Below, piece after piece: positions 1 to 5,530 of a stretch of 5,530 bases of DNA. How positions within the stretch are numbered: position 1 is the first letter of the stretch; each line of letters opens with the position of its first letter. The notes under the pieces are model-generated. The model worked only from the letters and a program-made list of their open reading frames with translations, was not told the DNA's origin and ran no database searches. Source of the DNA: Betaproteobacteria bacterium (lineage in GTDB: Bacteria > Pseudomonadota > Gammaproteobacteria > Burkholderiales > SG8-39); the NCBI GenBank assembly GCA_019509895.1, contig JAEKLK010000264.1, forward strand, positions 1 to 5,530, given 5' to 3'. The translations under genes and the position numbers were made by a program.

Positions 1-1126
1 CGTGGCCGAAGGCGAACCAGAGGCCGTGATGCCGGGCGCTCTCCCCGATCACCGGCAGAGAATCGGGCAGGCAGGGGCGATGGCCCATCCAGTCTGTACG
101 CGCGCCGTTCAGGCGCGCCTGCGGGAAGACCGCGCGCAAGTCATCCATGAGAAGCTCTGCGCGCGCAGGGTTGGGCGGCGCCTCCAGCCCGGCGAATTCG
201 ACGGTGCCGCCCACGCGCAGGCCTGCCTCCTGCGACGTAATGAAGACCTTGCGATCGGCAGGCACCACCGGCCGACTGATCTCGATGCCGGTGTCGCGCA
301 GGGTGATGTGGTAGCCGCGCTGGCTTTCGAGCGGAATGCGATAGCCGAGCGGGCGCAAGAGTTCCATCGACCAGGCGCCGGCGCAAATCACAACCGCATC
401 GGCCTCATAGCGAGACTGGACGCCGCGCACGCGCCTGACCGTCCCGTCCACCACCTCGAGCGCAGTCACCGAATCGCGCACGATCGCGGCGCCGCGCTCA
501 GCGAGCGCCTGCGCCAGCCGCTCGCAGTAGCGGTAGGGATTCGCCACCATGGCCTCGTTCGGCAGGAACACGCCGACCGTATAGGCCGCGCCGACGGCTG
601 GCTCGAGCTCGAGCATCTTCCCGCGCTCCAGAACTTCAATCACGTGGCCGTGACGGCGGCGCAGCCACCACACTGCGTCGTCTTGCGCGAGCTGTTTACG
701 GTCGCGGTAGATGACGAGCTGGCCGTTGGTGCGCAGCAGGTCCGCCGCTTCGATTTCCTGCACGATGCTGCGATGCTTCTCGATGGCCGGGCGCAGCAGG
801 TCGGCGAGCGCGCTTGAGATCCGCTCTACCTGCGCCGGACGCGATGCCGCGACGAAGCGCGCAAGCCACGGTGCGGCGCGCAGCCAGTAGTGCGGTGGGA
901 TATGCAGCGGGCCGGTCTTATCGAGCAGCATCCGCGGCGCCTTGCGCACCACGCCCGGCAGCGCGAGCGGCGCAACCGAGCTCGAGCTAAGGCTGGCCGA
1001 GTTGCCGTACGAGCAGCCGAGGCCGGGGCCTTCGCGGTCCAGCACCGTCACCCGCGCACCGCGCCGGACCAGGTGCCATGCAACGCAAAGGCCGACGATG
1101 CCGGCCCCGACGACCAGAACCTTCAG
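1..1126 (-). CDS. DadA-like FAD-dependent D-amino-acid dehydrogenase/oxidase (partial, C-terminus off the left edge)
   Basis: This flavoenzyme of the DAO/DadA family is expected to oxidise an amino acid (typically the D form) or a secondary amine to a 2-imino acid, passing electrons to FAD. Counting from a CTG at 1126, residues 7-12 are the dinucleotide-binding GAGIVG loop in a beta-alpha-beta fold, with acidic D30 closing strand 2. The family layout follows: a Ser/Gly/Asn-rich flavin loop near 39-46, a substrate domain, a second FAD strand ending in VVICAGAWS, a GLRVGGTVEF strand, and GHRPCLPDSLPVIG near the end. The last visible residues, LWFAFGH, begin the C-terminal GHGxxGW-type motif, so about 40 residues are missing. 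The start is uncertain: there is no in-frame ATG, GTG or TTG near the Rossmann strand. Either CTG at 1126 is used, overlapping the upstream stop as CTGA, or GTG at 1177/1180 gives an Arg-rich extension. Family is sure; substrate is not. Glycine or sarcosine oxidase are alternatives. Confidence 0.9.
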   Translation of the reverse strand, partial: MKVLVVGAGIVGLCVAWHLVRRGARVTVLDREGPGLGCSYGNSASLSSSSVAPLALPGVVRKAPRMLLDKTGPLHIPPHYWLRAAPWLARFVAASRPAQVERISSALADLLRPAIEKHRSIVQEIEAADLLRTNGQLVIYRDRKQLAQDDAVWWLRRRHGHVIEVLERGKMLELEPAVGAAYTVGVFLPNEAMVANPYRYCERLAQALAERGAAIVRDSVTALEVVDGTVRRVRGVQSRYEADAVVICAGAWSMELLRPLGYRIPLESQRGYHITLRDTGIEISRPVVPADRKVFITSQEAGLRVGGTVEFAGLEAPPNPARAELLMDDLRAVFPQARLNGARTDWMGHRPCLPDSLPVIGESARHHGLWFAFGH

Positions 1127-1998
1127 CCGTGCACGGCGCCGAGCGCCCCGTACAGCTCCGGTCGGCGATCTCGCCACCACGGCAAGCTGGTCTGCGCCTG
1201 GGCGACGTTGTCGAGGTCGACCGTCGCCATGAGGAGCTCCGGAGCGTCGCTGGAGGCCGCGGCGATGACGTCGGCGCCTATCGGGTCGATGATCATGCTC
1301 TTGCCGATGTGCTTGCGGCCGTTCTCGTCGCCGACGCGGTTTACCGCCACCACGTACACGCCGTTCTCGTACGCCCGCGCCTGGAGCGGCAGCTCCCACG
1401 TATTGCCGCGCAGCTTGGTCTCGCCGTAGGTCGCCGCGCAGATCGGCATGAACAGGATCTCCGCGCCTTTCAGGGCGAGCAGGCGCGAGCCCTCTGGGTA
1501 CTTGCGGTCGTAGCAGATCTGGATGCCGATCTTGGTGCCGCAGAGATCGAACACCGGGAATTCGTTGCCCGGCGAAAAGTAGAACTTCTCGTAGCTGCCG
1601 GTGCCGCCTGGCAGCTTGGAAGGCAGGATCGCGGGAATGTGCGTCTTGCGATAGACGCCCAGCTGCTTGCCGTTCTTATCGATGACCCGGCACGCGTTGT
1701 AGTAGTGACGCCCGTCCTTCTCGCCGTAGGGAAAGAGCAGCGCGACGCGATGGTCGGCGGCCGCCTGGAACAGCGGGTCGGCGCCTTTGTCGGGCAGCGC
1801 GATGAAGTAGCGGTCGAAGTCGTGCGTCAGCCGGTTGGGAAAGAACGGCGTCAGAAAGAGCTCCGAGAAGCAGACGATGTCGGCCTGCTTGCGCGCCGCC
1901 TGTTCGATCATCTTGCAGGCGCCCGGAATACCGTCGCGCCAGTCGTCGCTCAGCACGGGGCCGGTTTGCGCGGCGGCGAGGGTGATCATGCGTGCCAT
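1123..1998 (-). CDS. Carbon-nitrogen hydrolase, N-carbamoyl-D-amino-acid hydrolase-like (nitrilase superfamily)
   Basis: This 291-residue cytoplasmic amidase would cleave a non-peptide C-N bond; its best fit is removal of a carbamoyl group from an N-carbamoyl amino acid, releasing CO2 and ammonia. The Glu-Lys-Cys triad is visible as E46 (FSELFLTPFF), K118 (YRKTHIP) and C162 (IGIQICYDRKYPEG), with a second conserved Glu at E137 (EKFYFSPG). The N-terminus, E46, the EKxYFxPG segment and Cys-x-Asp-Arg-(Arg/Lys)-x-Pro-Glu parallel the Agrobacterium D-carbamoylase, where residues after the Cys help bind the carboxylate. The ATG at 1998 is chosen because AGGAGA lies 5 nt upstream and MARMITLAAAQ is a typical family start; the frame is open further upstream, but that part is the shadow of the SDR gene. 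The gene follows the SDR after 32 nt and its stop meets the flavoenzyme start. N-carbamoylputrescine amidase, beta-ureidopropionase or an omega-amidase cannot be excluded. Confidence 0.94.
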   Translation of the reverse strand: MARMITLAAAQTGPVLSDDWRDGIPGACKMIEQAARKQADIVCFSELFLTPFFPNRLTHDFDRYFIALPDKGADPLFQAAADHRVALLFPYGEKDGRHYYNACRVIDKNGKQLGVYRKTHIPAILPSKLPGGTGSYEKFYFSPGNEFPVFDLCGTKIGIQICYDRKYPEGSRLLALKGAEILFMPICAATYGETKLRGNTWELPLQARAYENGVYVVAVNRVGDENGRKHIGKSMIIDPIGADVIAAASSDAPELLMATVDLDNVAQAQTSLPWWRDRRPELYGALGAVHG

Positions 1999-2003
1999 CG
2001 GTC

Positions 2004-2009
2004 TCTCCT
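2004..2009 (-). promoter_or_regulatory. Ribosome binding site of the carbon-nitrogen hydrolase
   Basis: On the minus strand AGGAGA precedes ATG at 1998 by 5 nt. It lies in the 32-nt gap after the SDR stop. It decides the start among several possibilities, because the reading frame stays open for over 400 nt upstream through the SDR gene. Confidence 0.75.
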
Positions 2010-2030
2010 GGCTCGATCGTATCAAAACGC

Positions 2031-2834
2031 TCAGGGCGCGATCATCGGCGTGCCGATTCCCGGCCAGCCCGCCGGCGTACGGCAGCGGCGTTCGGCTTCC
2101 TGGGGCACGAGCGTCGCGTCCCAATGCGCGGCGATGTAGCGATTGCCGGTGATGCCGTTCGCCGCATCGGAGGAGAGCCATACGACCGGCGTCGCCATGA
2201 CGTGCGGGGGAATGAGCGCGGCGCGATCGAAGCCCGACTCGGGCGGCACCATCGGCGTGTCCACCGGCCCGCCGGGCAGCACGACGTTGACCGTTACGCC
2301 GCTCGCTTTGAACTCTTCCGCGTGTCCGGCCGACATCGCTTCGACCAAGGCCTTGGCGGGTCCGTACGGATGGAAGCCGCCGCGCAGCATCGTGGCGAAG
2401 CTGGTCGTCACGTTGATGATGCGTCCCCAGCGCTGCGCGCGCAGGTGACCGATGCACGCGCGGGTCATGTGCCAGGCCCCGGACGCATTAACCGAGAGGA
2501 AGCGCTGCCACATCGCCGGGCTGATCTCGTCGATGGTGATGGGTACCTTCTGGTGATTGGAACGGATCGCGCCGAGCCCGATAGCCGCGTTGTTGACGAG
2601 GATGTGCAGGCCGCCAAATGCGGACAGGGTCTGCGCAACTGCTTTCTCGCACGAGGAATAGTCGGCGATGTCGGTAGGCACGAAGAGGCCGCCCGAGCCC
2701 TTGGCGGGCTCGCGCACGTCGAGCGCCGCCACCTTCGCGCCTTCCGCAACGAGCGCCTGCACGAGCACTTGGCCGATGCCGCCGGCGGCGCCGGTGACGA
2801 TCGCCACCTTGCCGCTAAGCCGGCCGGCAGGCAC
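2031..2834 (-). CDS. Classical short-chain dehydrogenase/reductase (SDR)
   Basis: This 267-residue NAD(P)-dependent oxidoreductase would interconvert an alcohol and a carbonyl in the cytoplasm. Classical SDR signatures appear in order: the cofactor loop TGAAGGIG at 14-21, D39 at the end of strand 2 (usually favouring NAD over NADP), NNAA at 81-84, the active-site Asn N116, a Thr144/Ser145 pair in the catalytic-Ser region, and YGPAK with Y157 and K161. PGGPVDTPM after strand 6 is also typical. The last 40 residues (from about TGNRYIAAHWD) form a Trp- and Pro-containing tail longer than in minimal SDRs. The start is GTG at 2834, only 3 nt after the ridA stop (TGA-CGC-GTG), and no clear Shine-Dalgarno is seen, which suggests translational coupling to ridA. 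The substrate is not evident; a keto or hydroxy acid made downstream of the flavoenzyme/RidA step is a guess from context. Confidence 0.94.
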   Translation of the reverse strand: MPAGRLSGKVAIVTGAAGGIGQVLVQALVAEGAKVAALDVREPAKGSGGLFVPTDIADYSSCEKAVAQTLSAFGGLHILVNNAAIGLGAIRSNHQKVPITIDEISPAMWQRFLSVNASGAWHMTRACIGHLRAQRWGRIINVTTSFATMLRGGFHPYGPAKALVEAMSAGHAEEFKASGVTVNVVLPGGPVDTPMVPPESGFDRAALIPPHVMATPVVWLSSDAANGITGNRYIAAHWDATLVPQEAERRCRTPAGWPGIGTPMIAP

Positions 2835-2837
2835 GCG

Positions 2838-3236
2838 TCAGCCGGCGAGCGCGATGCACTCGATTTCGATCTTCATTCCGGCGGAGAGCTGCACGCCGCA
2901 TGTCGTGCGGGCCGGCGGGTCCTTGGGGAAGAACTCGCGATAGACGCGGTTCATGTTGTCGAACTCGAGCATGTCGTAGAGGAGGATGTTGATCTTCACC
3001 ACGCGCTCGAGGGACGAGCCGGCCGATTCCAGGAGGTGGCGCATATTGGTGAGGGTCTGCCGCGTCTCGTGCGCCATCGTGCCGGGGCTGCGCTCGCCGG
3101 TTGCGGGGTCGGTGGACAGCATGCCCGAGAGGAAGATGAAATCGCCGGCGCGGATCCCCGGACTGTGCGGCAGATTGAAATTGCGCGAGACGTTGAGCTT
3201 GTCGTTCTTCGGGATAATCACTTCGCGGCTGACCAA
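2838..3236 (-). CDS. RidA/YjgF family reactive-intermediate deaminase
   Basis: This 132-residue protein is the normal full length for a RidA subunit, which forms trimers and hydrolyses 2-imino acids (or the enamine tautomers) to 2-keto acids and ammonia. IRAGDFIFLSGMLSTDPATGE at the N-terminal side is the family strand pair. VVKINILLYDML is the central strand. PARTTCGVQL carries R110 and MKIEIECIAL carries E124, matching Arg105 and Glu120 of E. coli RidA, which bind and activate substrate, so the protein is predicted to be active. The start is TTG at 3236, supported by a strong Shine-Dalgarno 6 nt upstream; GTG at 3221 is an inferior alternative. The gene lies between a broken paralogue and the SDR, in the same operon as a DadA-like flavoenzyme whose imine product is the classic RidA substrate. 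Whether it acts on that imine or on a more specialised compound cannot be read from sequence. Confidence 0.96.
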   Translation of the reverse strand: MVSREVIIPKNDKLNVSRNFNLPHSPGIRAGDFIFLSGMLSTDPATGERSPGTMAHETRQTLTNMRHLLESAGSSLERVVKINILLYDMLEFDNMNRVYREFFPKDPPARTTCGVQLSAGMKIEIECIALAG

Positions 3237-3514
3237 GGGCTTCCTCCTTCAGGCGAGGGCGACGGCGTCGAGCAGGAGCCGGCGGCCTCGAGCACCAGCT
3301 CGAGATTGCGAAAGGCGCGGTGCGCTTCGCTCGTCAACGTGCCGTTCAGCCGCTCGCCACTCTCCGGGTCCACCGCGACCAGCCCGGAAACGAAGACGTA
3401 ATCGCCGGCGCGGATCGCGGCGCTTTGCACCCAGCCGTAGCCCGCGGCCATGTCGAGGCCGGGGCGCGGCGCGGGCACGACGATGCGGATGTTCATGATA
3501 GGGTCGGCGCTCAT
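3218..3514 (-). pseudogene. Broken second ridA paralogue: N-terminal half fused to its own C-terminal tail, out of frame
   Basis: From ATG at 3514 (alternatives GTG 3529, ATG 3496) the frame encodes a recognisable RidA N-terminal half: IRAGDYVFVSGLVAVDPESGE, then TSEAHRAFRNLELVLEAAGS. At about 3275 homology stops and the frame reads a Ser/Pro-rich tail (CSTPSPSPEGGSPW) to a stop at 3218, overlapping the intact ridA start by 19 nt. In another frame, 3278-3249 encodes LLLDAVALA followed by TGA, which aligns with the end of the intact neighbour (IEIECIALAG). Compared with that neighbour about 48 codons are missing, including the central strand and the Arg110 region. The simplest reading is an internal deletion of a length not divisible by three. 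The two copies are clearly diverged outside the core motif, so this is a second family member and not a recent tandem duplicate. A sequencing or assembly error is possible. The truncated protein should lack RidA activity. Confidence 0.78.
3243..3248 (-). promoter_or_regulatory. Strong Shine-Dalgarno that fixes the TTG start of ridA
   Basis: The minus strand reads AAGGAGGAA over 3249-3241, with core AGGAGG and 6 nt (AAGCCC) before TTG at 3236. This is the best ribosome binding site in the window and justifies the rare TTG start. The TGA at 3251-3249, probably the ancestral stop of the upstream ridA copy, directly abuts it. Confidence 0.8.
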
Positions 3515-3537
3515 TCTAAGGGCCGCCACCGGCGGAC
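3515..3537. promoter_or_regulatory. Very short divergent start region with a small inverted repeat
   Basis: Only 23 nt separate the leftward ATG (3514) from the transporter ATG (3538), so promoter elements for both directions must overlap coding sequence. The arms CCGCC (3523-3527) and GGCGG (3531-3535) form a 5-bp inverted repeat with a 3-nt spacer, ending 2 nt before the transporter ATG. The right arm is the only purine-rich stretch that could serve as its ribosome binding site, though it is very close. On the minus strand TAGAAT (3518-3513) resembles a -10 box and would suit the ATG at 3496, but no -35 match lies at the expected distance. In GC-rich DNA such a small repeat can arise by chance. 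Confidence 0.3.
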
Positions 3538-4764
3538 ATGACTCGCCACTGGCGCCTCTTCCTGAAGGTCACGCTGCCGCTCTCGGCGCTGAACCTGATC
3601 AACCAGGCTTCGCGCACCGTGATGGCGATCATCGGCCCGGTGCTCGCGGTGGAGTTCTCGCTTTCGGCGAGCGAGCTCGGTCTGCTCGCGGCGTGCATGT
3701 TCGCGGCCTACGCGGTGGCGCAGCTTCCCGAGGGCGTGGCGCTCGACGTCATCGGGCCGCGCCGCGTCCAAGCCGCCTTCGGCCTGGTCGCCACCGCCGG
3801 CTTCGCCGTGTTCGCGCTCGCGGACGGCCTGCCCGGCTTCGTCGTGGCGCGGGTGCTGCTCGGCATCGGCGTCTCCGCCGGGCTGATGGCGGTGCTCAAG
3901 GCGAACACGCAGTGGTTCGCACCGACGCAAGTGGCGAGCATGAGCGGCATTGCCGGCGTGATCGGCGGGCTCGGCAGCGTCCTCACCACTACGCCGGCAC
4001 AGGCGGCGCTGCCGACGCTCGGCTGGCGCGGGGTGCTCTGGGTGCTGTGCGCGCTCTCGTGCGCCGCCGCGCTGTGGATCTTCGTCTCGGTGCCGGACAA
4101 GCGCCGTGAGGGCGCGCGCCCGAGCTTCAAGGCGGAGCTCGCGGTGATGGTTGCCATCGGCCGCTCTCCCGTCTTCTGGCGCTACGGGCCTGCGGTCGCC
4201 ATGCTGGCGGTGATGAACTTCGCCTACCTCGGCCTGTGGGCCGGGCCGTGGCTACGCGACGTCGCCGGCTACGAAGGTCAGGCGAGGGCCAACACGCTCC
4301 TCTTCTATACGCTCGGCGCGATGGCGGGCGTGATGTTGATCGGCGCAGCGACCAGCCGGACGCAGGCGCGCGGCTATCGCGGTGTCGCCGTGCTCCTGTG
4401 GTGCCATGCGGGCCTCTTCGCTGCGCAGATCGCGCTTGCCTTGCAGCCCGGCGCTGCCGCCGTGCCCTGGGTCTGGGTCGTGTTCGCCTTCTTCGCCGCC
4501 GGGTCGACGCCGGGGTATGTGATCGTCGGCCAGATGTTCCCGCGCGAGCAGATGGGCCGCGTATCGACCGCGGTGAACACGCTGACGCTCGTGGGCGCCT
4601 TCTTGCTGCAGACGGCCATCGGCGCGCTGCTCGACCTCTGGCCGCGCACGAGCGACGGCGGATGGGATCCGCGCGGGTATTCCACGGCGCTCGCGCTCTC
4701 GGCCGCGATCCAGATCATCGTTGCGCTGCGGCTCGCGCGCCGCAGGCCCGAGATCGGCCGCTAA
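3538..4764 (+). CDS. Major facilitator superfamily (MFS) transporter
   Basis: This 408-residue inner-membrane protein has the length and hydrophobic pattern of a 12-helix MFS secondary transporter. Helix 1 begins around residue 12. The loop between helices 2 and 3 carries a degenerate motif A (GVALDVIGPRRV, with D70, G73, R75 and R76). Helix 4 starts with R105 in RVLLGIGVSAG, as in motif B. A central cytoplasmic loop rich in charged residues (about 186-200, PDKRREGARP) separates the halves, and PREQMGRVSTAVNT near 338-350 is the matching loop of the second half. ATG at 3538 is forced: an in-frame TAA lies at 3517 with no other start between, and the next Met would remove helix 1. It is divergent to the ridA/SDR/hydrolase/flavoenzyme genes, which suggests it imports their substrate or exports a product. 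The sequence does not identify the solute. Confidence 0.95.
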   Translation: MTRHWRLFLKVTLPLSALNLINQASRTVMAIIGPVLAVEFSLSASELGLLAACMFAAYAVAQLPEGVALDVIGPRRVQAAFGLVATAGFAVFALADGLPGFVVARVLLGIGVSAGLMAVLKANTQWFAPTQVASMSGIAGVIGGLGSVLTTTPAQAALPTLGWRGVLWVLCALSCAAALWIFVSVPDKRREGARPSFKAELAVMVAIGRSPVFWRYGPAVAMLAVMNFAYLGLWAGPWLRDVAGYEGQARANTLLFYTLGAMAGVMLIGAATSRTQARGYRGVAVLLWCHAGLFAAQIALALQPGAAAVPWVWVVFAFFAAGSTPGYVIVGQMFPREQMGRVSTAVNTLTLVGAFLLQTAIGALLDLWPRTSDGGWDPRGYSTALALSAAIQIIVALRLARRRPEIGR

Positions 4765-4804
4765 TCGGGAATCTCAACGTCCAATAACGGCGCGCACTTG
4801 CGAG
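4765..4804. other. Convergent intergenic gap without an evident terminator
   Basis: The 40 nt between the transporter stop and the MlrC-like stop contain no GC-rich stem followed by a T run on either strand. Only trivial 3-bp complementarities are seen. Termination may be Rho-dependent or lie inside the opposing genes. Confidence 0.5.
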
Positions 4805-5530
4805 CTAAGGCGACGGCAAGAGCCCCAGTGGCACGTGTCTGAACGGTAGTGCGGCGAGATTGACGGCCGCGGGCCCCGGAGTATCGACATCGATGATTGC
4901 AGCGAACGCCTCGCCGAAGGCGGCGCGGAAATGATTCTTCGCCTTCGCGCACACCAGCGCGGCGGCGGTCAAGTCGATGCCGTGCAGCCGGAAATATTCG
5001 GGATCGTTCGGCGCCAGGCACGACGACGTGACGATCACGCGCAGGTCGCGGGCGCGCAGCACCGCGGTTCGGCCGAGATTCACTTCCAGCCCGCGCTCCA
5101 TCGGCCCGGCGTTGCGGAAGCGCCCTTCGGTCACGAGCTCCACCGCCACGTCGAGCTCGATGGGCGGCCCCCACGTTGGCGAGAGCCGTCCGCCGAGGAA
5201 GACACGCAGACGCTTGCCCGCCTCGCAGCGCGCCGCTAGCGCCGGATCCCAGAAGAAGGCGAACACCGCCGGCATTCCCGCTTCCAGGACGGCTCGCAAG
5301 AGGCCGGTCGTGTCGCCGACGCCGCCGGAAAGCGGATTGTCGGAAGGCTCGACGATCGCCACGGGCTTGCCGCTGCGCGGCAGCTCGCGCAACGCCTGCT
5401 CCGGTGAAGGCAGCCGCACGGCAAAGCGCTCGCGGCGCGAGCAGATCTCCTCCGCGAGCTCATTCGCCACGCTCTGCGCCGCGTCCCGGTCGCCGTCCGC
5501 GGTGACCGTGGCGGCCGCACCGGCGCACGG
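4805..5530 (-). CDS. M81/MlrC-family metallopeptidase-like protein (partial, N-terminus off the right edge)
   Basis: The visible 241 residues are the C-terminal half of an MlrC-type protein (M81 family, normally near 490 residues), named after the enzyme that cleaves linearised microcystin. Family signatures include the TVTADGD segment, an IVEPSDNPLSGGVGDTTGLLRAVLE block (the DNPxGGxxGD motif, here with Leu-Ser), a strand-rich middle, DPEYFRLHGIDLTAA, and the C-terminal AKNHFRAAFGEAFAAIIDVDTPG block. The frame is open to the window edge; GTG at 5468-5470 is an internal codon, not the true start. The zinc ligands of this family lie mostly in the N-terminal half and cannot be checked. The stop is 40 nt from the transporter's stop in convergent orientation, so this is probably a separate transcription unit. 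Most M81 members are not microcystinases; an amidase or peptidase role on a small amide or modified peptide is inference. Confidence 0.94.
   Translation of the reverse strand, partial: PCAGAAATVTADGDRDAAQSVANELAEEICSRRERFAVRLPSPEQALRELPRSGKPVAIVEPSDNPLSGGVGDTTGLLRAVLEAGMPAVFAFFWDPALAARCEAGKRLRVFLGGRLSPTWGPPIELDVAVELVTEGRFRNAGPMERGLEVNLGRTAVLRARDLRVIVTSSCLAPNDPEYFRLHGIDLTAAALVCAKAKNHFRAAFGEAFAAIIDVDTPGPAAVNLAALPFRHVPLGLLPSP

Noticed and set aside
2..817. A 271-codon plus-strand open frame at the left edge
   Set aside because: The opposite strand encodes a continuous DadA-like flavoprotein through this region, and the plus-strand product has no family features.
1078..2139. A 353-codon plus-strand open frame opposite the carbon-nitrogen hydrolase
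   Set aside because: Low-complexity composition with no motif. The minus strand carries the Glu-Lys-Cys triad in a full-length enzyme.
1999..2457. Upstream extension of the hydrolase frame, giving 444 residues
   Set aside because: The extra part is the shadow of the SDR gene and is Arg/His-rich. The ATG at 1998 has a Shine-Dalgarno and a family-typical N-terminus.
1992..3401. A 469-codon plus-strand open frame antisense to the ridA and SDR genes
   Set aside because: It is rich in Arg, His, Ala and Gly with no recognisable domain, and lies opposite genes with full catalytic motifs. Long antisense frames are expected in GC-rich coding DNA.
3450..4109. Plus-strand alternate frame overlapping the start of the transporter, and a similar one at 4236-4787
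   Set aside because: Both are alternate-frame shadows of the transporter, with Arg/Ala-rich products and no domain.
4765..4804. Possible bidirectional terminator between the convergent genes
   Set aside because: No stem of useful length and no T run on either strand.
1..5530. CRISPR array, tRNA, insertion sequence, toxin-antitoxin or anti-phage system
   Set aside because: No regularly spaced direct repeats, tRNA-like folds, transposase motifs, terminal inverted repeats or defence domains were seen. All substantial coding is explained by metabolic enzyme and transporter families.

Overview
The window is 5.5 kb of uniformly GC-rich, densely coding bacterial DNA. Codon use and gene style suggest a proteobacterium, probably a betaproteobacterium of Burkholderiales type; that is inference, since no marker gene is present. 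There is no rRNA, tRNA, CRISPR array, insertion sequence or phage gene. Both ends cut through genes.

Layout: five minus-strand reading frames run leftward from about 3514 to 1 in a tight, operon-like order. They are a broken ridA-type gene, an intact ridA-type gene, a short-chain dehydrogenase/reductase (SDR), a carbon-nitrogen hydrolase resembling N-carbamoyl-D-amino-acid hydrolases, and a DadA-like FAD-dependent D-amino-acid dehydrogenase/oxidase that runs off the left edge. Gaps are 32 nt or less, and some junctions overlap. A 12-helix major facilitator (MFS) transporter (3538-4764, plus strand) is transcribed divergently, with only 23 nt between the facing start codons. An M81/MlrC-family metallopeptidase-like gene comes in from the right edge on the minus strand and ends 40 nt from the transporter's stop.

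How the genes may work together (inference from families): the transporter imports a small nitrogen compound, and the nitrilase-superfamily enzyme removes a carbamoyl or amide group. The flavoenzyme then oxidises the released (D-)amino acid to a 2-imino acid. RidA is the known type of enzyme that hydrolyses such reactive imines to 2-keto acid plus ammonia, and the SDR could reduce or oxidise a carbonyl product. Individual families are secure; the joint pathway and its substrate are not proven.

The most notable detail is the upstream ridA copy. Its N-terminal half is intact, but the middle (about 48 codons, including the ligand-binding Arg position) is missing. The family-typical C-terminal tail and stop codon survive in another reading frame, immediately before the Shine-Dalgarno sequence of the intact ridA. 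I do not see a clearly new defence or mobile system here; this looks like an accessory catabolic gene cluster.
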